A stretch of 64,000 nucleotides of DNA from Dichomitus squalens LYAD-421 SS1. Taxonomy: Eukaryota > Basidiomycota > Agaricomycetes > Polyporales > Polyporaceae. The stretch is taken from positions 1,980,254-2,044,253 of the forward strand of contig NW_006766884.1 in assembly GCF_000275845.1 (NCBI RefSeq), written 5' to 3'. Position numbers and translations under genes: made by a program. Position 1 is the stretch's first letter. The number at the start of each line of letters is the position of its first letter. Of the stretch, positions 43,463 to 54,687 are shown piece after piece. Under the pieces are notes generated by a model. It did not search any database and was not told the DNA's origin. It was given only the letters and a program-made list of their open reading frames with translations.

Positions 43463-44196
43463 TTACATGACGACGCACTGGCAACCCTGGTTGGGCACCG
43501 CGAATGGGTCTTCCGCTTTGCTGACCGGACCCCATACAGACGGAATCTGCACGCAGAGATACCATTCAGTAAACGAGATCATTACAGATGAGAAGGCAAT
43601 CATTGATAAGCAGTTGAGGACATGATGAGTCGCGCGCGCTATGCTCTTTAGAGATGGCCTGTTGCTTCCCACTTGGGCAAGTATGGACCGAGCGTACTCG
43701 AACGGTGTGCAGACAGTGAAAAGTAAGGCGTCCAGAGAGCAACGCGAAGGACGATGCTCGGAGGCGTTTACTTGCTACCACCAAAAGACCATATCGATTT
43801 CATGAACAAAGGCGGAACCCCTTGTTCATGTCCCGAAACTTAGCAGAAATGGATTACAAGACGGAATGTATGTGTAGTGCATTGGGCGTAGGATATGCGA
43901 TTGTTTTGTGTGGATGGCGCCGGGCACCCGTCTCAAGCACGCAAGACAGCGGGATGAGGAAGCGTGTTACTCACGAGGTGGTCTGGAGTCGACTTGCAGT
44001 AGTTGATCAAGCTGGTACGGAGATCTCAGTCAATGTTCGTGCACACTGGCAGTCATGGACCGGTATTTTACCTCTTGCTCGCCTCGCTGACGCGTATCCG
44101 TGGCCGTGCGAGGTCCTCCCTGAGCCTCGCGTTGTGTTCTGAGAGCCTGCGAAGCTTAAGCTCAGACATGGACTGCTTCGGGGGACGGCCGCTCAT
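43463..44196 (-). CDS. Heterotrimeric G-protein gamma subunit, paralogue 2
   Basis: From 44196: [18 protein letters not shown], then [20 protein letters not shown] on exon 1; [12 protein letters not shown] on exon 2 (about 43980-44012); [18 protein letters not shown] and the end CQCVVM on exon 3. The GGL helix, the short central exon, the SVWGPV block and the CaaX box (CVVM, with a second cysteine two residues before) match paralogue 1, with both introns in the same places. It should pair with a G beta subunit and be prenylated to reach the plasma membrane. The conserved intron positions show the two genes arose by duplication of an intron-containing ancestor. The start lies 362 bases from the start of the divergent coiled-coil gene. 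Confidence 0.86.
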
Positions 44197-44558
44197 GATG
44201 ACTAGGTCGGGCAGGGACCGGGTGGTAGTGCCTGAAAGTCTGGGATGGGCAAGGAAGGGCTTCGGGTCCTGAACGAGCACGGAGAGTAGCCGGACTCGCA
44301 GAAGAAGACGGGAAGGAGGGGAGGAGACAGGGCCTGGGGAGAAGAGGAGGGCAAGAGGCCTGGGACAGCGCGGCGAGCGGGCCAACTGCGACCTCTGCCA
44401 GTCCAGAAGCACCAGAGCGGCCGACGGTGCTTCTTCCCCTGCTTGGCGCCCGTGTCCCCATCAGGCGGCGCGTCCTCTCTGATCGGCTCGTCCTTTTGCG
44501 CTCACCGTCCTCCGCCTCTGCTTCCACACTCCCGCCACCCCCGCCCACCTCGGTGATC
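44197..44558. promoter_or_regulatory. Divergent promoter between G gamma 2 and the coiled-coil gene
   Basis: Two start codons face away across 362 bases. No clear TATA element was seen. It must hold both promoters and leaders. Confidence 0.45.
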
Positions 44559-45786
44559 ATGGTCAAGCACGCCACACACCTCCTCCAGCGCGCGTCCCCC
44601 GTTGCGCAGAAGCTGCACAAATCTGCACGCTATCGTGAGTATATGCGCCCCATGCCGTACCCCTGTTCGCACGTCATGTTTAGGAGGCTTCGCCCGCAGC
44701 CACCCGCCTCGCTCAGCAGCATCAGAAGTCTCCATTCCCCGTTAACCTTGCGCGGAGCCCCGGCCTCCGGTCGCGGCTGCACTCGACCAATACGAGCCGC
44801 TTTCTGTTGGAGCGCGCTGAGCTCTCGACTATCCATGAGGAGCCCGAGGAGGACGAGGCTGAGCCTGCGCCGCACAGGTATGCCGGCACGCGCGAAGCTT
44901 ATAAACACCTCGAGCCATGGCCTCAGCATGGTAGCGCGCAGGCTGGGTCTTCGAAGAGACATGAGGTCGAGCATGATGCAGACATGCTCGGCTGGGACGA
45001 CGAATCGACGCTGGTGGCTATGTTGCAGGAGAAGTGAGCCTTTTGACCAGCTATATGCGCGCCCGTATACTCAGACGCGTCCGTAGCGCGTCGGAACAAG
45101 ACGAGGAGGAGCGGTTGATCGCGCTTATCGAGTCGCTCAAGGAACCCATGGCAGCGCAGGGAGCAACTCTCAAGGAATACCTCAAGAACGCCTTGCTTCC
45201 CGCATACAGCAGCATCAAGGCAGCACATGATGTCCTGGACGAGAAAGGTAAATATTCCCCTGACTATATGCGCATGAGTATCTACTGAGTTTCCATTGCA
45301 TAACCAGTGGACCTCGCCTTTGGAGCGGGGCTTCTGACGTTCGACGAAATCTGCAAGAAAGTCGAGCGGATCGCCCTACGGGACGAGGACGAGCTGAAGA
45401 CCACGCACGCTGGGTCGCAGGTGCGCCCATCCGCTGCCCTCCTCTCCTACTCAGCACACCGGGCTCCTTCGATAGCGGAAAGTCACAAGGATTTTGGAGG
45501 ACCTTGAACAGGCCTATGCGCGTCGGAAGGACCTCTGGACAGCTCTGGAGGATGACCTCGACCGTTGCGGTGACTATCTCTCACCCTTTCCCCTGCTGTG
45601 GTACTCACGGCAGATGCATTACTGATGTTCGTCGAAGCTGCGCGCGCGACAGCCGCCCTAGAAGGTCTCCCATTGGATGTCGAGCAGACAATCGTGCTCC
45701 TTGAGAAGAAGGCCAAGGCTCTGGACAAGGACAGTAGTGCCTCCGCTAACCAGAAAATGCTTCGCGGCCTCCTGGAGAAACTTTGA
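44559..45786 (+). CDS. Hypothetical coiled-coil protein
   Basis: Not recognised. Exon 1 starts MVKHATHLLQRASPVAQKLH; joining to the acceptor near 44700 restores the frame as YPTRLAQQHQKSPFPVN. A mostly hydrophilic region follows with LERAELSTIHEEPEEDEAEP and HDADMLGWDDESTLVAMLQE. Further exons give DEEERLIALIESLKEPM, ATLKEYLKNALLPAYSSIKA, FGAGLLTFDEICKKVERIAL, ILEDLEQAYARRKDLWTALE and, at the end, LPLDVEQTIVLLEKKAKALD and RGLLEKL. The second half is dominated by amphipathic helices and is likely to form a coiled coil or helical bundle. The short basic N-terminus (arginine, lysine, few acids) could be a targeting peptide. Six exons are inferred. It is divergent to G gamma 2. No function is proposed. 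Confidence 0.65.
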
Positions 45787-46253
45787 TCGACACTTGCGGT
45801 TTTCTCCTTGTTGTGGACACGTGGACTTTGGGACTATACGCCGAGTTGCTGTCCGGCCATCACGCTTGTTGTCGACGTCCTCAGACCTTCACGATATGTC
45901 TTTGTTTGATAGCATCACGGAATGCTACGCAGTAAACCTGATTTCTGCTGGGCCCTTCTGCATTTTGCCTCTAAAAAGCGAACACCTTTGCATGGCTGTG
46001 AGGAGCGTGTCCCATAAAGTCCGAATCCCTACACACCCCGACATATGTATGCATACAGATGGCCCTCATTTAGACAAGATGCACTTGCAAGTGTATTCGG
46101 GTCCTGTTGACAATATTGACTGCGAACCAAAAACGATGCCGACTCCCAGAATAACAACGCAGCCAGGAATCGAACCTGGAACAGGCTTCAACGCTGGCGC
46201 TGTAACCACCTGGCTATAAAGCCCCAAAAACTCGCATAGTATGAGCAAATGAG
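45787..46253. other. Spacer holding a tRNA-like element
   Basis: Between two plus-strand genes. Besides the 3' flank of the coiled-coil gene and the promoter of the zinc-knuckle gene it contains a minus-strand tRNA-like sequence. Confidence 0.5.
46157..46225 (-). pseudogene. Degenerate tRNA-like element with A and B boxes
   Basis: On the minus strand an A box (TAGCCAGGTGG, forward 46206-46216) and a perfect B box (GGTTCGATTCC, forward 46167-46177) lie at tRNA spacing. The T-arm stem CCAGG/CCTGG pairs perfectly. The 5' end GGGGCTT does not pair with the sequence after the T arm, and no good five-base anticodon stem was found. So this is a tRNA pseudogene or a tRNA-derived short repeat, not a working tRNA. 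A run of five T follows about 40 bases downstream. Confidence 0.5.
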
Positions 46254-47878
46254 ATGGACGAAGGCAAGATGGGTGCCGCGACCTCAGCCGCTATGTGAGC
46301 CTCTCTGGTTGTCAGCCCCCACCAGCTTTCCCCGGCAGACTGGTTCACCGAGGTATGAGTATTTCATTGGCACACAGAACCCAAACGGATAATGATTGTT
46401 CGCCTTCCTCAAGGACCTACCGTCTTTCTCAAGCTTCATGGCCGCTCGCGGACTTGGTCGGATCGCACGCCTCACCCTCTTCTCTGGTCCACAGTGCTCT
46501 CTCTGCGACGTACGCTCCCCCTTCTATCCAAGCGACTGACAAGCTGGCTCACGCCAAGGTTTTCCCTCCAGACGGCGAAAGCGGAGCTGGCCAAGGTCCG
46601 GCAGCAGCGGCCCTTCGAGCTCAACACGATCAACATCCAGGACCCGGGCCAGGAGCGCTGGAAGAAGAAGTATGTCTACTGGATCCCGGCGCTGCATATC
46701 GAGGGGAAGGAGGTAGCGAAGGGACGCTGGGACGCGCAGACGGTCAACCAGGCGTTGGACTCGTGGGAGGCTTCACCGTGGACCAAGCAGGAGTAGAGAT
46801 CGGGAGCGCGGAGTACGTCGATCAGTGGCTCTATCATGCACCCCTCTACCATCGCATCCATGAAGACGTTGTGCTCGGTGACGGCACTGGAGACGAAGCG
46901 CTTGACAGGGACGTCCAACGTTGCTTCAACTGCGGCGAACCCGGCCATGTCGTGTCGAAGTGCTCGGAACCACTCGACCGCCGTCTGGTCTCGCTTACAC
47001 GACAATATTTCGAATTCTTTCGCCAGGGCCCCGTCCTCCCGCGATTGCGTGTACATGAAGTGGAGGAGTGGCGACGCGAACGGCTGGAGTGGCTCGACAA
47101 GTTCGAACCCGGGCAGATCAGAGGCCCGCTACTCCGTGAGGCTCTGGGCTTGGAGGACGGCGATCCCGGAGAGAGGGTGCCATGGCTCCCTATCATTACC
47201 ATGTGGGGCTATCCGCCAGGATGGGTCGGACCTCGCGATCCGCGTGAGCATGTCTGGAAGCGCATACAAGAGGGACTCCAAGTCGATGATGAGGACGAGA
47301 GCGAAGACGACTCGTTCTATATCTTTGCGGAAGGAGAGCCCGAGCTCTGTCAACTGTCAGGCGACGGTCAAGCAGACTCCCGCTCTAGGATGCCGCCAAC
47401 TCCGGACAAGCACGAGTCGGACGAAGCTTCTGCAGCCTCCGTCGAGTCCTCCGCCCGCTGGGCTGCCTACCCTGACACGTACTTCCTCCCGTCCAAGCTG
47501 CCTATCTATACTGGTCAGAGTCTACCTGCGCTCCGTGGAAATCCTCGCTCTCAGCTTGCGGTCAACAAGACGCACACTGCCGATCGCGAGGCGCTGTGGC
47601 AGAGGATCGCGTCCCCCCAGGACCAGTCGAGACCTTTTGTAGGATCTATGCCGCCTTGGAGGATGCACGGTGCATTCAACGAAATGTCGCAACCCCGTCC
47701 GCAACCAATGTCGCTTCCTCTCCCTCCGCCCCCGCCGCCAAGTTCCGCTCCGCCGCCCTTGCCTCCTGACGTTCCAGCGCCTACGTCCCATAATAATACG
47801 CTCTTCACGTCGAATGAGGCAGATCGCTCAGAGATGGAGATGGACTCCGACGATGATGACATGGACTTGTCGGACTAA
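46254..47878 (+). CDS. Zinc-knuckle and PSP-domain protein (ZCCHC8-like)
   Basis: Start ATG at 46254 (MDEGKMGAATSA), followed by tiny exons whose joins are uncertain. A helical segment (TAKAELAKVRQQRPFELNTI) and a 47-base intron with a GTATGT donor near 46672 lead into the last long exon. There the CCHC knuckle CFNCGEPGHVVSKC is followed by SLTRQYFEFFRQGP, and then the PSP block: FEPGQIRGPLLREALGLEDG and LPIITMWGYPPGWVGPRDPR. The C-terminus has a polyproline run (LPLPPPPPPSSAPPP) and ends in an acidic EMEMDSDDDDMDLSD. The order knuckle then PSP is that of ZCCHC8, the scaffold of the nuclear exosome targeting (NEXT) complex, and of related spliceosomal factors. A role in nuclear RNA decay is inferred. 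Confidence 0.8.
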
Positions 47879-48106
47879 CTGTCGTAAGCGCGCACATGTT
47901 CTAAGATACCCGCAAATATCACCACGTTAATTACCTGGCAGCACGCGTTATACGGCTGTCCACAATTACAAAAACAGGTATAGTATGATACAGCTATGAT
48001 ACAGCCGAGCTGCTCTACAAGCGTTGGGGTCCGATAATGATACAGTGTCCACAGAAATGCAGGAAGTCCACGGTCGTAATCGTCGTATGTTGCGTGTGTA
48101 GGTGAC

Positions 48107-49105
48107 TCAAATGGCAGTAGCGCTTGACTTGAACATCGGCTCGGGCGTACCAGCGCGCGAGCCTTGGTCGGAACGTGGAGGTTGCGTGGCATATCGTGGC
48201 AGGCTCTCCAAAGGCTTCGAAATCAGGAAACCTAGAACGACGTCTCGCGTGAGTCGCATTGTCGCGAATTGTCATTCATTCGTAACGTGCTGACGTACCT
48301 TTCAGTCCCGCGGCCTTCTCACCCTGGCGTCCGAAACCCAACCCCTTCGATTCAAAGCCATCCGACTCCTTCTCCCCACGACCAAACACGCGTCCAACAA
48401 AGGCCGAGGCCGGGCGTGCAAACGGCGGGCGCAGGTCTTTATGCGTGGGCAGGACGCCCTTGGCCTCCTCGCGCCAGGACATGATCGAGCGTTTGCGCTT
48501 GACCTTTTCGCGGAATAGGCCCAGGAACATGTTGATGCACCCGAGCGAGAAGAGGAAGAAGGCGGCAACGAGGGTGAAGTCGTCGACGTGGTGCGACAGG
48601 ATCGTGGCGCCGATGAGGCACTGAAAGATCCCGAGTGCCCCAAGACCGAAGTCGGGGCCCAGGACGGGGAAGTACATCGCGAAGAAGGCGGCGGGCCAGC
48701 CGATCTCGGAGAGGATGAGGACGATGACTTGGAAGATGATGAGGAGGCGGTTCACGACGGCCCAGAAGACGCCCGCGGGCTGGTTGGGGACGGTGCTGCC
48801 ACTGCGAGCGAGATGCGTGAGTCTTGTTGTAATACGGGAGACATGCGAAGCGGCGGGATGACCATATGTACGTACTCGATGTAGTCGCAATTCGTCATGT
48901 CTTGAGGCGATGCCATCGCACGGTTGACGGCTTGGATGTCGTTCACTAGGACAAAGATGCTACTTGCGAACACGAGGATAAGAGCAATGATGCTCAGAGC
49001 ACGGACAGCGTTCAAGCCGATGAAGTAGTCTGGAATACGGGCCCGTCAGGATTCGATCAAGAGGGTGTAATATTGACAGTACTGACATGCACGAGGAGGC
49101 ATCAT
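48107..49105 (-). CDS. Four-helix membrane protein (DUF7598-like)
   Basis: From 49105: MMPPRA, an intron, then YFIGLNAVRALSIIALILVF, the first membrane helix. The third exon begins GSTVPNQPAGVFWAVVNRLL and carries three more helices: IIFQVIVLILSEIGWPAAFF, GLGALGIFQCLIGATILSHH and VAAFFLFSLGCINMFLGLF, followed by a basic stop-transfer stretch (REKVKRKRS) and a long cytosolic tail. A donor at GLK/gtacgt (about 48300) and an acceptor near 48225 add a last exon, FLISKPLESLPRYATQPPRS, ending KSSATAI at 48107; without it the protein would stop at 48276. Fungal membrane proteins of this shape are grouped as DUF7598, function unknown. Confidence 0.75.
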
Positions 49106-50775
49106 CTTGATGGTTGTGTAGATGTTTCAACGAGAGGTATACGGGTACAAAGGCAAAAGATTGGAATGAAGACTTGAGAGTCGTCCCGGAATTACAATGA
49201 GTGACGAGTTACAGCAGGCGTCGGTGCGTTCGAAGCGGGGGACTCGAGGAAGAGAGGTGTCCCAGCACCAGAGATGAACGTTGCAAGAGAGAAAAGGCTC
49301 AGCTGGAGGTTGTCGCCTTTTGCGACGACGCCTCCTCTTCATTTATAAAGGTGACAACGTGGGGATCCGCATTGTCGAGCCCTCTATTGTCTCGGACGAA
49401 GGGACAATAGACAATTCATAACGGATGCCTTTTCCGGATTACTTACGTAATGGGCCGCATTAACTTTGCTTGGAGGTCGAAGACTTGCTCTCACACCGTC
49501 GCAATCGACTTCTACTCCGGACTTGGAAAGAACAACGACAGAGAAACCCAGCCATGAGGCAGATCCAACATGATCAACAGGTTGGTAACGTCAAAGTAGG
49601 ACGTAGGTACGTAATCACAGGATCCGGCAACGTATATATGAACTCATCAGCAACTGTGTACGCAACGATATGCTCAAGAAGTATGACCTGTTACAATAAA
49701 CAACAGCCCAACGTGATCCACCCCTCCTGCACGACTAGTAATGGACGAAGCTTGCAGACGAGATACGCTGGAGCTGTCACTCGCAGTGCACAGGAGGAGG
49801 TCGGGCTTGCGTTCTCTCGGTGGCTTTACCTACCCTTTCCCCTTTGGTACGTGCTTCTCTTGCTCGCTTGGACAAGGTTTTGGCCCATAACATCTGTCCT
49901 TCCTCTTTCCTTGCTGAAATTTGCTGTGACGCATTGTGCCAGAGCCGCGTGGCATTTCCGAAGAGGCTCCATCGTGCTTTCATGGGAATGTGGTCTGAGA
50001 GCTGAGAGCGCCCTTTCCGTGAATTTCGCTCTTCTCAAGGCCCGGTTGTGGATGCTCTGGAGTGGTTAAAGCCACCGAACATCACATCTCTGATGTTATG
50101 CGAGGTGCGGTGTATAGTATCGCGGCCGCAATCTCGGATCGCTGTTCACGTTGACGATGCGAAATCCGAAGAACATCGTCTATGATATCGACGCAACGAC
50201 TGCTGTGTCCTGGTATGATATACTCCCACACCAATCCAAGATGCGCTTCCGCAAAAACGTATTGTGTCACTGTGCCGAAGACTGGAGTAACAAAGTCTAC
50301 GGCCGGGGCTGAGAAGCAGACCTTACCTCTATTGCGACGTTTCAGGCGATCGTAATCAATCACATAGCACATATCTCGCTGGTTGCGCCCTCACAAGCAT
50401 TTCTCGTATCAAGCTCGACTACAGATCTAGCGATATTCAGAGGCCGGCCACAGATATAGCCGACAAAAAGTCCGGTTAGGTTAGCCACAAGATGCATCGT
50501 CCATACGAAAGACATCGTATGTTCTCACCGTCGCCGCTCGCAAGGCACAGCGGTCTATAATTTGAACAGTTGAACACATACATCGCACACAATCAATTGC
50601 TTTCCACCGCCTCCTCCGCAAATAGCTGAGATCATTGAGGTTCAGGTGACACACCCAATCTTGAGTTCGAGGACTGCAGTATAAAAGTCTCCCACAGGCG
50701 AGGGTGTTGGACAGGTAGTGCTGCCTTCCACTACGTCTATCCCTCCAATCGGCCAATTGCTCTTCGCTAAACCCT
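49106..50775. other. Long region without a recognised gene
   Basis: About 1.7 kb. The left end holds the promoter of the minus-strand membrane protein (a TATAAA-like sequence lies at 49342-49349), the right end that of the DUF6533-like gene. A plus-strand frame of 199 codons (49470-50069) has no domain, an odd composition and no splice logic. Confidence 0.45.
50680..50687 (+). promoter_or_regulatory. TATA box of the DUF6533-like gene
   Basis: TATAAAAG lies 89 bases before the proposed start codon at 50776. It is the best core-promoter match upstream of that gene. Confidence 0.5.
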
Positions 50776-52434
50776 ATGTCGAGCTTCCAGAACAGCACTA
50801 TACTCACCCTGAAAGACGCAAGGTGAGCCATATCATATCGCAGCCTGTTCTATATCTATGGGTAATGTACTCAGGCTCATGACAACTTGATTTACCGGAC
50901 AGTCATTTGGACGATCTGATCTCAGTGGCGACCGGAGGTTTGTATGAGCTCATAGGCAATGTCGCCAACCATGCTGATATCGCACAGCCTTGATTGGCTA
51001 TGATTACGTTTTGACTGTATCGCAAGAGTTGCGCCTCTTCTGGTTGAAAGGGAGCGTCAATGTGGCGTCAATATTGTTTTTCATCAATCGTTACCTTGCA
51101 CTACTCTACTACGTCGGCCTTGCATATTATCGACTCCACTTATCTATACCATCCTCTGTGAGTTCGATCTTGCACATATACCGAGGTTCCTGTTGCTGAT
51201 CCTTGTCTATAGGAGTAAGCCCAGCGTTATCTCGTGTCTGAAACAAATACTGACGGAGGAACAGATGTCAGGTGCAAAGTTATATCAGTCTGGGAACAAG
51301 ATACCTGCAATATCTCCCTTGGGCAGGTTCGTAACGCATTCATCTCTCTACAGAAATCCCGGGTCTATGCTGAGCCCGATGGAAGCAGTTTTCTCGGCCT
51401 TGCGAGTGTATGCATTGAGTCACAAGCATTGGGTCCTTAGTGGTATCACTTTCTTGAGCTTAGTCCTCGCTCTCCCTCTCAACTACTATGTAAGCACAAT
51501 ACACCATCATCACTGACAACTATACCCATGACCAGGGCTAGGGAAATTTCCATCATAGGTTCTTATCTGTAGCTCCGACGGTGACCCGTGGATGTCTGAC
51601 AGCTGCGACAACACCCACTGTCCTCAGTCTCATGTACGTCGGCCCATCTGTCTTACAAATTCTTTGTTAACGCGGAACTCAGTGGTCAGTTTTATCATGC
51701 GATGATTTGCATGCACTTTGTTCAACGTACCCACATTGCATTGCTAGGAAGTGTTGTCATCACTGGAGGCCAAATCATTGGTGATGCCATCGCAATGGGC
51801 ATCACATGGAAGGCGACCTATCACGCCCGTAGGGAGTCGTCTTTGTCGTTTCTAACCAAGGTCATATTCAGGAATGGCAAGTTTACTTTTTTCAGCACAT
51901 GTGATAGTATACTAACCAATGACATTGATATAGGCACCGTATACTTTATGTGAGCTACTCAACCACCACTGGGCGAATATTCTCCTTGACGGTCTCATAG
52001 CATTCTTCTTGCACTCAATGTCCTGCACCTCATATTCGTGTTCCTGCCCGTAAGCGAGACAGTACCATCTCTATGTGGTCTTTCCGTTGCTGAATTTGTG
52101 AGTCAGGACTCCCCCTTGCACCCTCCCTCAACAAACACGACGTACATCAGGGATTTCTCTGAGCCGTTGAGTACTCAATGCTCCTTCTCAACCTCATCAT
52201 ACTCATGTTTATATTTGACGCAGTGTTACGGCAATCCTGACCTCCCATTTCATTCTCGACCTCCATGAGATGAATTATAAGATGACGCATCAAGAATCGC
52301 TGTCCGGAATACAGGTCATAGGCTCCCTAGACACCCTACGCGCCACCTCAGCAGTCACGGAAGACCTCCTTGAAGCGGAACGCGCCCGAGATCTTGAGGA
52401 TGAAGCCGACATGCCCGTGCCGGCCTGGGCCTAA
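50776..52434 (+). CDS. DUF6533-like multi-span membrane protein
   Basis: Exon 1 MSSFQNSTILTLKDA and exon 2 SHLDDLISVATG join to ALIGYDYVLTVSQELRLFWL, the mark of the basidiomycete DUF6533 domain (a Y-D-x-x-L-T then E and W pattern), followed by ASILFFINRYLALLYYVGL. Further membrane helices are WVLSGITFLSLVLALPLNYY, IALLGSVVITGGQIIGDAI and LLVLNVLHLIFVFLPVS. The last exon reads TAILTSHFILDLHEMNYKM and an acidic tail ending MPVPAWA. The arrangement suggests about seven spans. DUF6533 proteins form large Agaricomycete families of unknown function, often thought of as receptor-like. The joins around 51520-51700 and 51950-52200 are approximate. A TATA box precedes the gene. Confidence 0.78.
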
Positions 52435-52592
52435 GTAGTTGGTAGCTACCCTGCGCTCTTTTTGGACTGTTAGAAGAACGTAGTACATTCCCAGAACCAG
52501 TGTAACTCAGATGGCTAGATCGATAAAGCCTGAACGAGTACACGGAACGAGAACACGAGCAGTATAATGTTAACTTTCCGCCCCTCGTTGGG

Positions 52593-52683
52593 GGCGCTAT
52601 AGCCAAGTGGTTACGGCGACAGATTAGAATCTCGGATTATCTGTTTCCCTTTGGGAGCGCAGGTTCGAGTCCTGCTGGCGTCG
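52593..52683 (+). tRNA. tRNA-Ser(AGA) with a short intron
   Basis: The acceptor arm is GGCGCTA paired with TGGCGTC, with two G-T wobbles, and the discriminator base is G, as in serine tRNAs. The D arm GCC...GGC and T arm GCAGG-TTCGAGT-CCTGC are perfect. The anticodon stem ACAGA pairs with TCTGT; between them lie 16 bases, read as loop TTAGAA plus one base with a nine-base intron after position 37. The anticodon is AGA, reading UCU serine codons. The long variable arm (CCC...GGG stem) confirms a class II tRNA. A T-run follows as the Pol III terminator. Confidence 0.88.
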
Positions 52684-52904
52684 CTTTGTTTTTGGTGCGC
52701 AAGATGCTCTGTGCCATGCTCTATGTCCCATCCGAATGTACCAACCCGCAGAGTTGTGTCGTTATTTCGTGGTGCATATGGGTGACATGTAGCGGTTTCC
52801 TAGTACGACCGGACCGAAGGGGGCAGCAGCGCATGACGAGCATGACGTCAGGGTGGACAGTGTGGATATGCTCCCAATCGCGCTCAGCGTCGCGTAGGGG
52901 GGCC

Positions 52905-52910
52905 TATATA
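52905..52910 (+). promoter_or_regulatory. TATA box of the DUF3429 gene
   Basis: TATATA within GGCCTATATAGC lies 48 bases before the start codon at 52958. Sequence and spacing fit a core promoter with a short leader. Confidence 0.55.
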
Positions 52911-52957
52911 GCTCTCTCCAGCCTTTCAGTCTCTCTCACTATACCATTTGTCCAGCC

Positions 52958-54286
52958 ATGTTGTCGTCCATGCTCCCCTCCCTTCGCCGCGCACATATGG
53001 CTCTCCGTCGGCCCCTCTCAACTTCCTCTGTCTCGCCCCTCCTTAAGCCAACTACTAACTCTCGTCTCTCGCCGCATCTACTCCGTAACCAGCTCATTGT
53101 TCGTGGGGCCGCCAGTAGTGTCTCTGGCCGCCCAGGTTCCCAGACCCTCGGACACGCCGCGGAGAACATCCGTGAAGAAGTCGGCCAGTCTGCTGCCGAC
53201 CTTGCCAAGTCCATCGCCGGCGGAAACGTTTTTGCGGACAATGTAGAGCCCACCCAGCAGACATTCGTGCGTCCCTTACCCATTGACGTGCGCAATCACT
53301 TTTCCTGATGCATCGCAGCTTGGCATCACGAACGCGGTCGCTCACGCAGTCCCAACTCCATATGTCGTGTTCGGTCTCGCAGGTGGTATTCCGTACATTG
53401 GCGCTTCGGGCGCGACCGTCTACCTCGCGTACCAGGCAGGCTTGGCTACACAGGGTGAGAATCGGGGATCTCCTTTACGCTGAGCCGTTGACTGAGAGCG
53501 GTGTGGCATAGGTTTGGTGTCCAACATTGATCCTGGTGTCGCCATCACTGTGCTCCACCAGGCATTGAGCCTCCAGACGACGTACGGTGCCGTTCTTCTT
53601 TCGTTCCTTGGCGCTGTGCACTGGGGCTTCGAGTTCTCCGGATACGGCGGCCATAAACAGTATGTACTTACCCCCATATAATTGCCGCATTTTGACCAGA
53701 ATGTGTGCAGTTACTCGCGTCTGTTCTTGGGCGCCGCCCCAGTCGTGTACGGCTGGTCCACTCTGGCCCTTGACCCTGTGGGCGCGCTCATCGCCCAGTG
53801 GATCGGATTCACTGCCATGTGGTGGGCTGATCTCAGGGTGACTGGCCTTGGATGGGGTGAGTGTTGGCACTGACTGGATCCTCAGCATCGCGTGGATGGC
53901 TTACCTTTATCTGATAGCACCCAAATGGTACTCTCAGTACCGTTTCTATCTGTCCATCCTTGTTGGGACGTGCATCATTGGTTCCCTCGCAGCGACTAGC
54001 TACTGGGGACCTGTCGGCGGTCATGGGCTCGTCAGCCACGACCTGAACATGGTGCGATTATCCACCTTTGGTCACTTCAACCCTTCTCTGAGCTGACATT
54101 ATCCTATCGCAGATCCGTGCTGAGCGCAAGGCATTGGCAACCGAAAAGGAGGGTACGGTTGCTGGGAATATCGAGGCAACTCCAGCGTCCGAGGATGCAG
54201 ACCGCTACGTGGTCGTGAAGAAGCACGAGGACTCTGAGGGTGAGCAAGCCAAGCCAGGGCAGCAGGAACAGCAGGAACAGCAATGA
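52958..54286 (+). CDS. Mitochondrial inner-membrane-type protein, DUF3429/TMEM69-like
   Basis: The N-terminus MLSSMLPSLRRAHMALRRPL is rich in arginine, serine and leucine without acids, a typical mitochondrial presequence. After a first intron (about 53265-53320) come membrane segments: TPYVVFGLAGGIPYIGASGA, the YGAVLLSFLGAVHWGFEFSG block that marks DUF3429 (PF11911), YSRLFLGAAPVVYGWSTLAL, WIGFTAMWWADLRVTGLGW, then APKWYSQYRFYLSILVGTC. The tail is hydrophilic with a glutamine-rich end (QQEQQEQQ). TMEM69-type proteins are small mitochondrial membrane proteins of unknown function. Several short introns were inferred and the frame is kept across each. The gene begins 275 bases after the tRNA-Ser. 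Confidence 0.82.
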
Positions 54287-54687
54287 GAGCATTTTTTTTG
54301 ACTTTTGCATTGTCGTAACTGCATGCAAGGACGTTCATGAATCAATTGTACCATGTACGATATGACACCGGCGATACATCATTAAATGTAGGATACGAAC
54401 CGTAATGACAGTGTACTGTACTTCGTGCAGTGTACACGGTATGACCATTGATGCGTGTTGCGTCGTCAGTGACTGTCGAATGGGGTCAGGAGAGAGAGCA
54501 AGGGAGAGGATACTCGAAAGTTCTGGAGATCGACCTCGATCGCACCAGCGTCATTTGCGCACATCTCAATAAATTCATCTTACTCTCCTCCTTACCTTCG
54601 GCAAGGCCCTGTTCTCTCTCTCAGCTATAGTGCTGTTCCAATCCTCTTCGTAACCTCAACTGCGGCGTGCAAGATCTTCCAGATACG
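54287..54687. other. Promoter region of AHA1
   Basis: Spacer between two plus-strand genes. It contains the 3' end of the DUF3429 gene and the leader of AHA1, with a pyrimidine-rich CTCTC block near 54590-54625 before the start. No coding signal. Confidence 0.5.

Noticed and set aside
24090..44196. A large segmental duplication joining the two G gamma loci
   Set aside because: Only the G gamma genes themselves match; the genes on either side are unrelated, so an old gene duplication is enough.
49470..50069. 199-codon plus-strand frame with some hydrophobic segments
   Set aside because: It lacks a domain or splice logic, is rich in tryptophan and arginine in the pattern of random translation, and has no neighbour of the same family.
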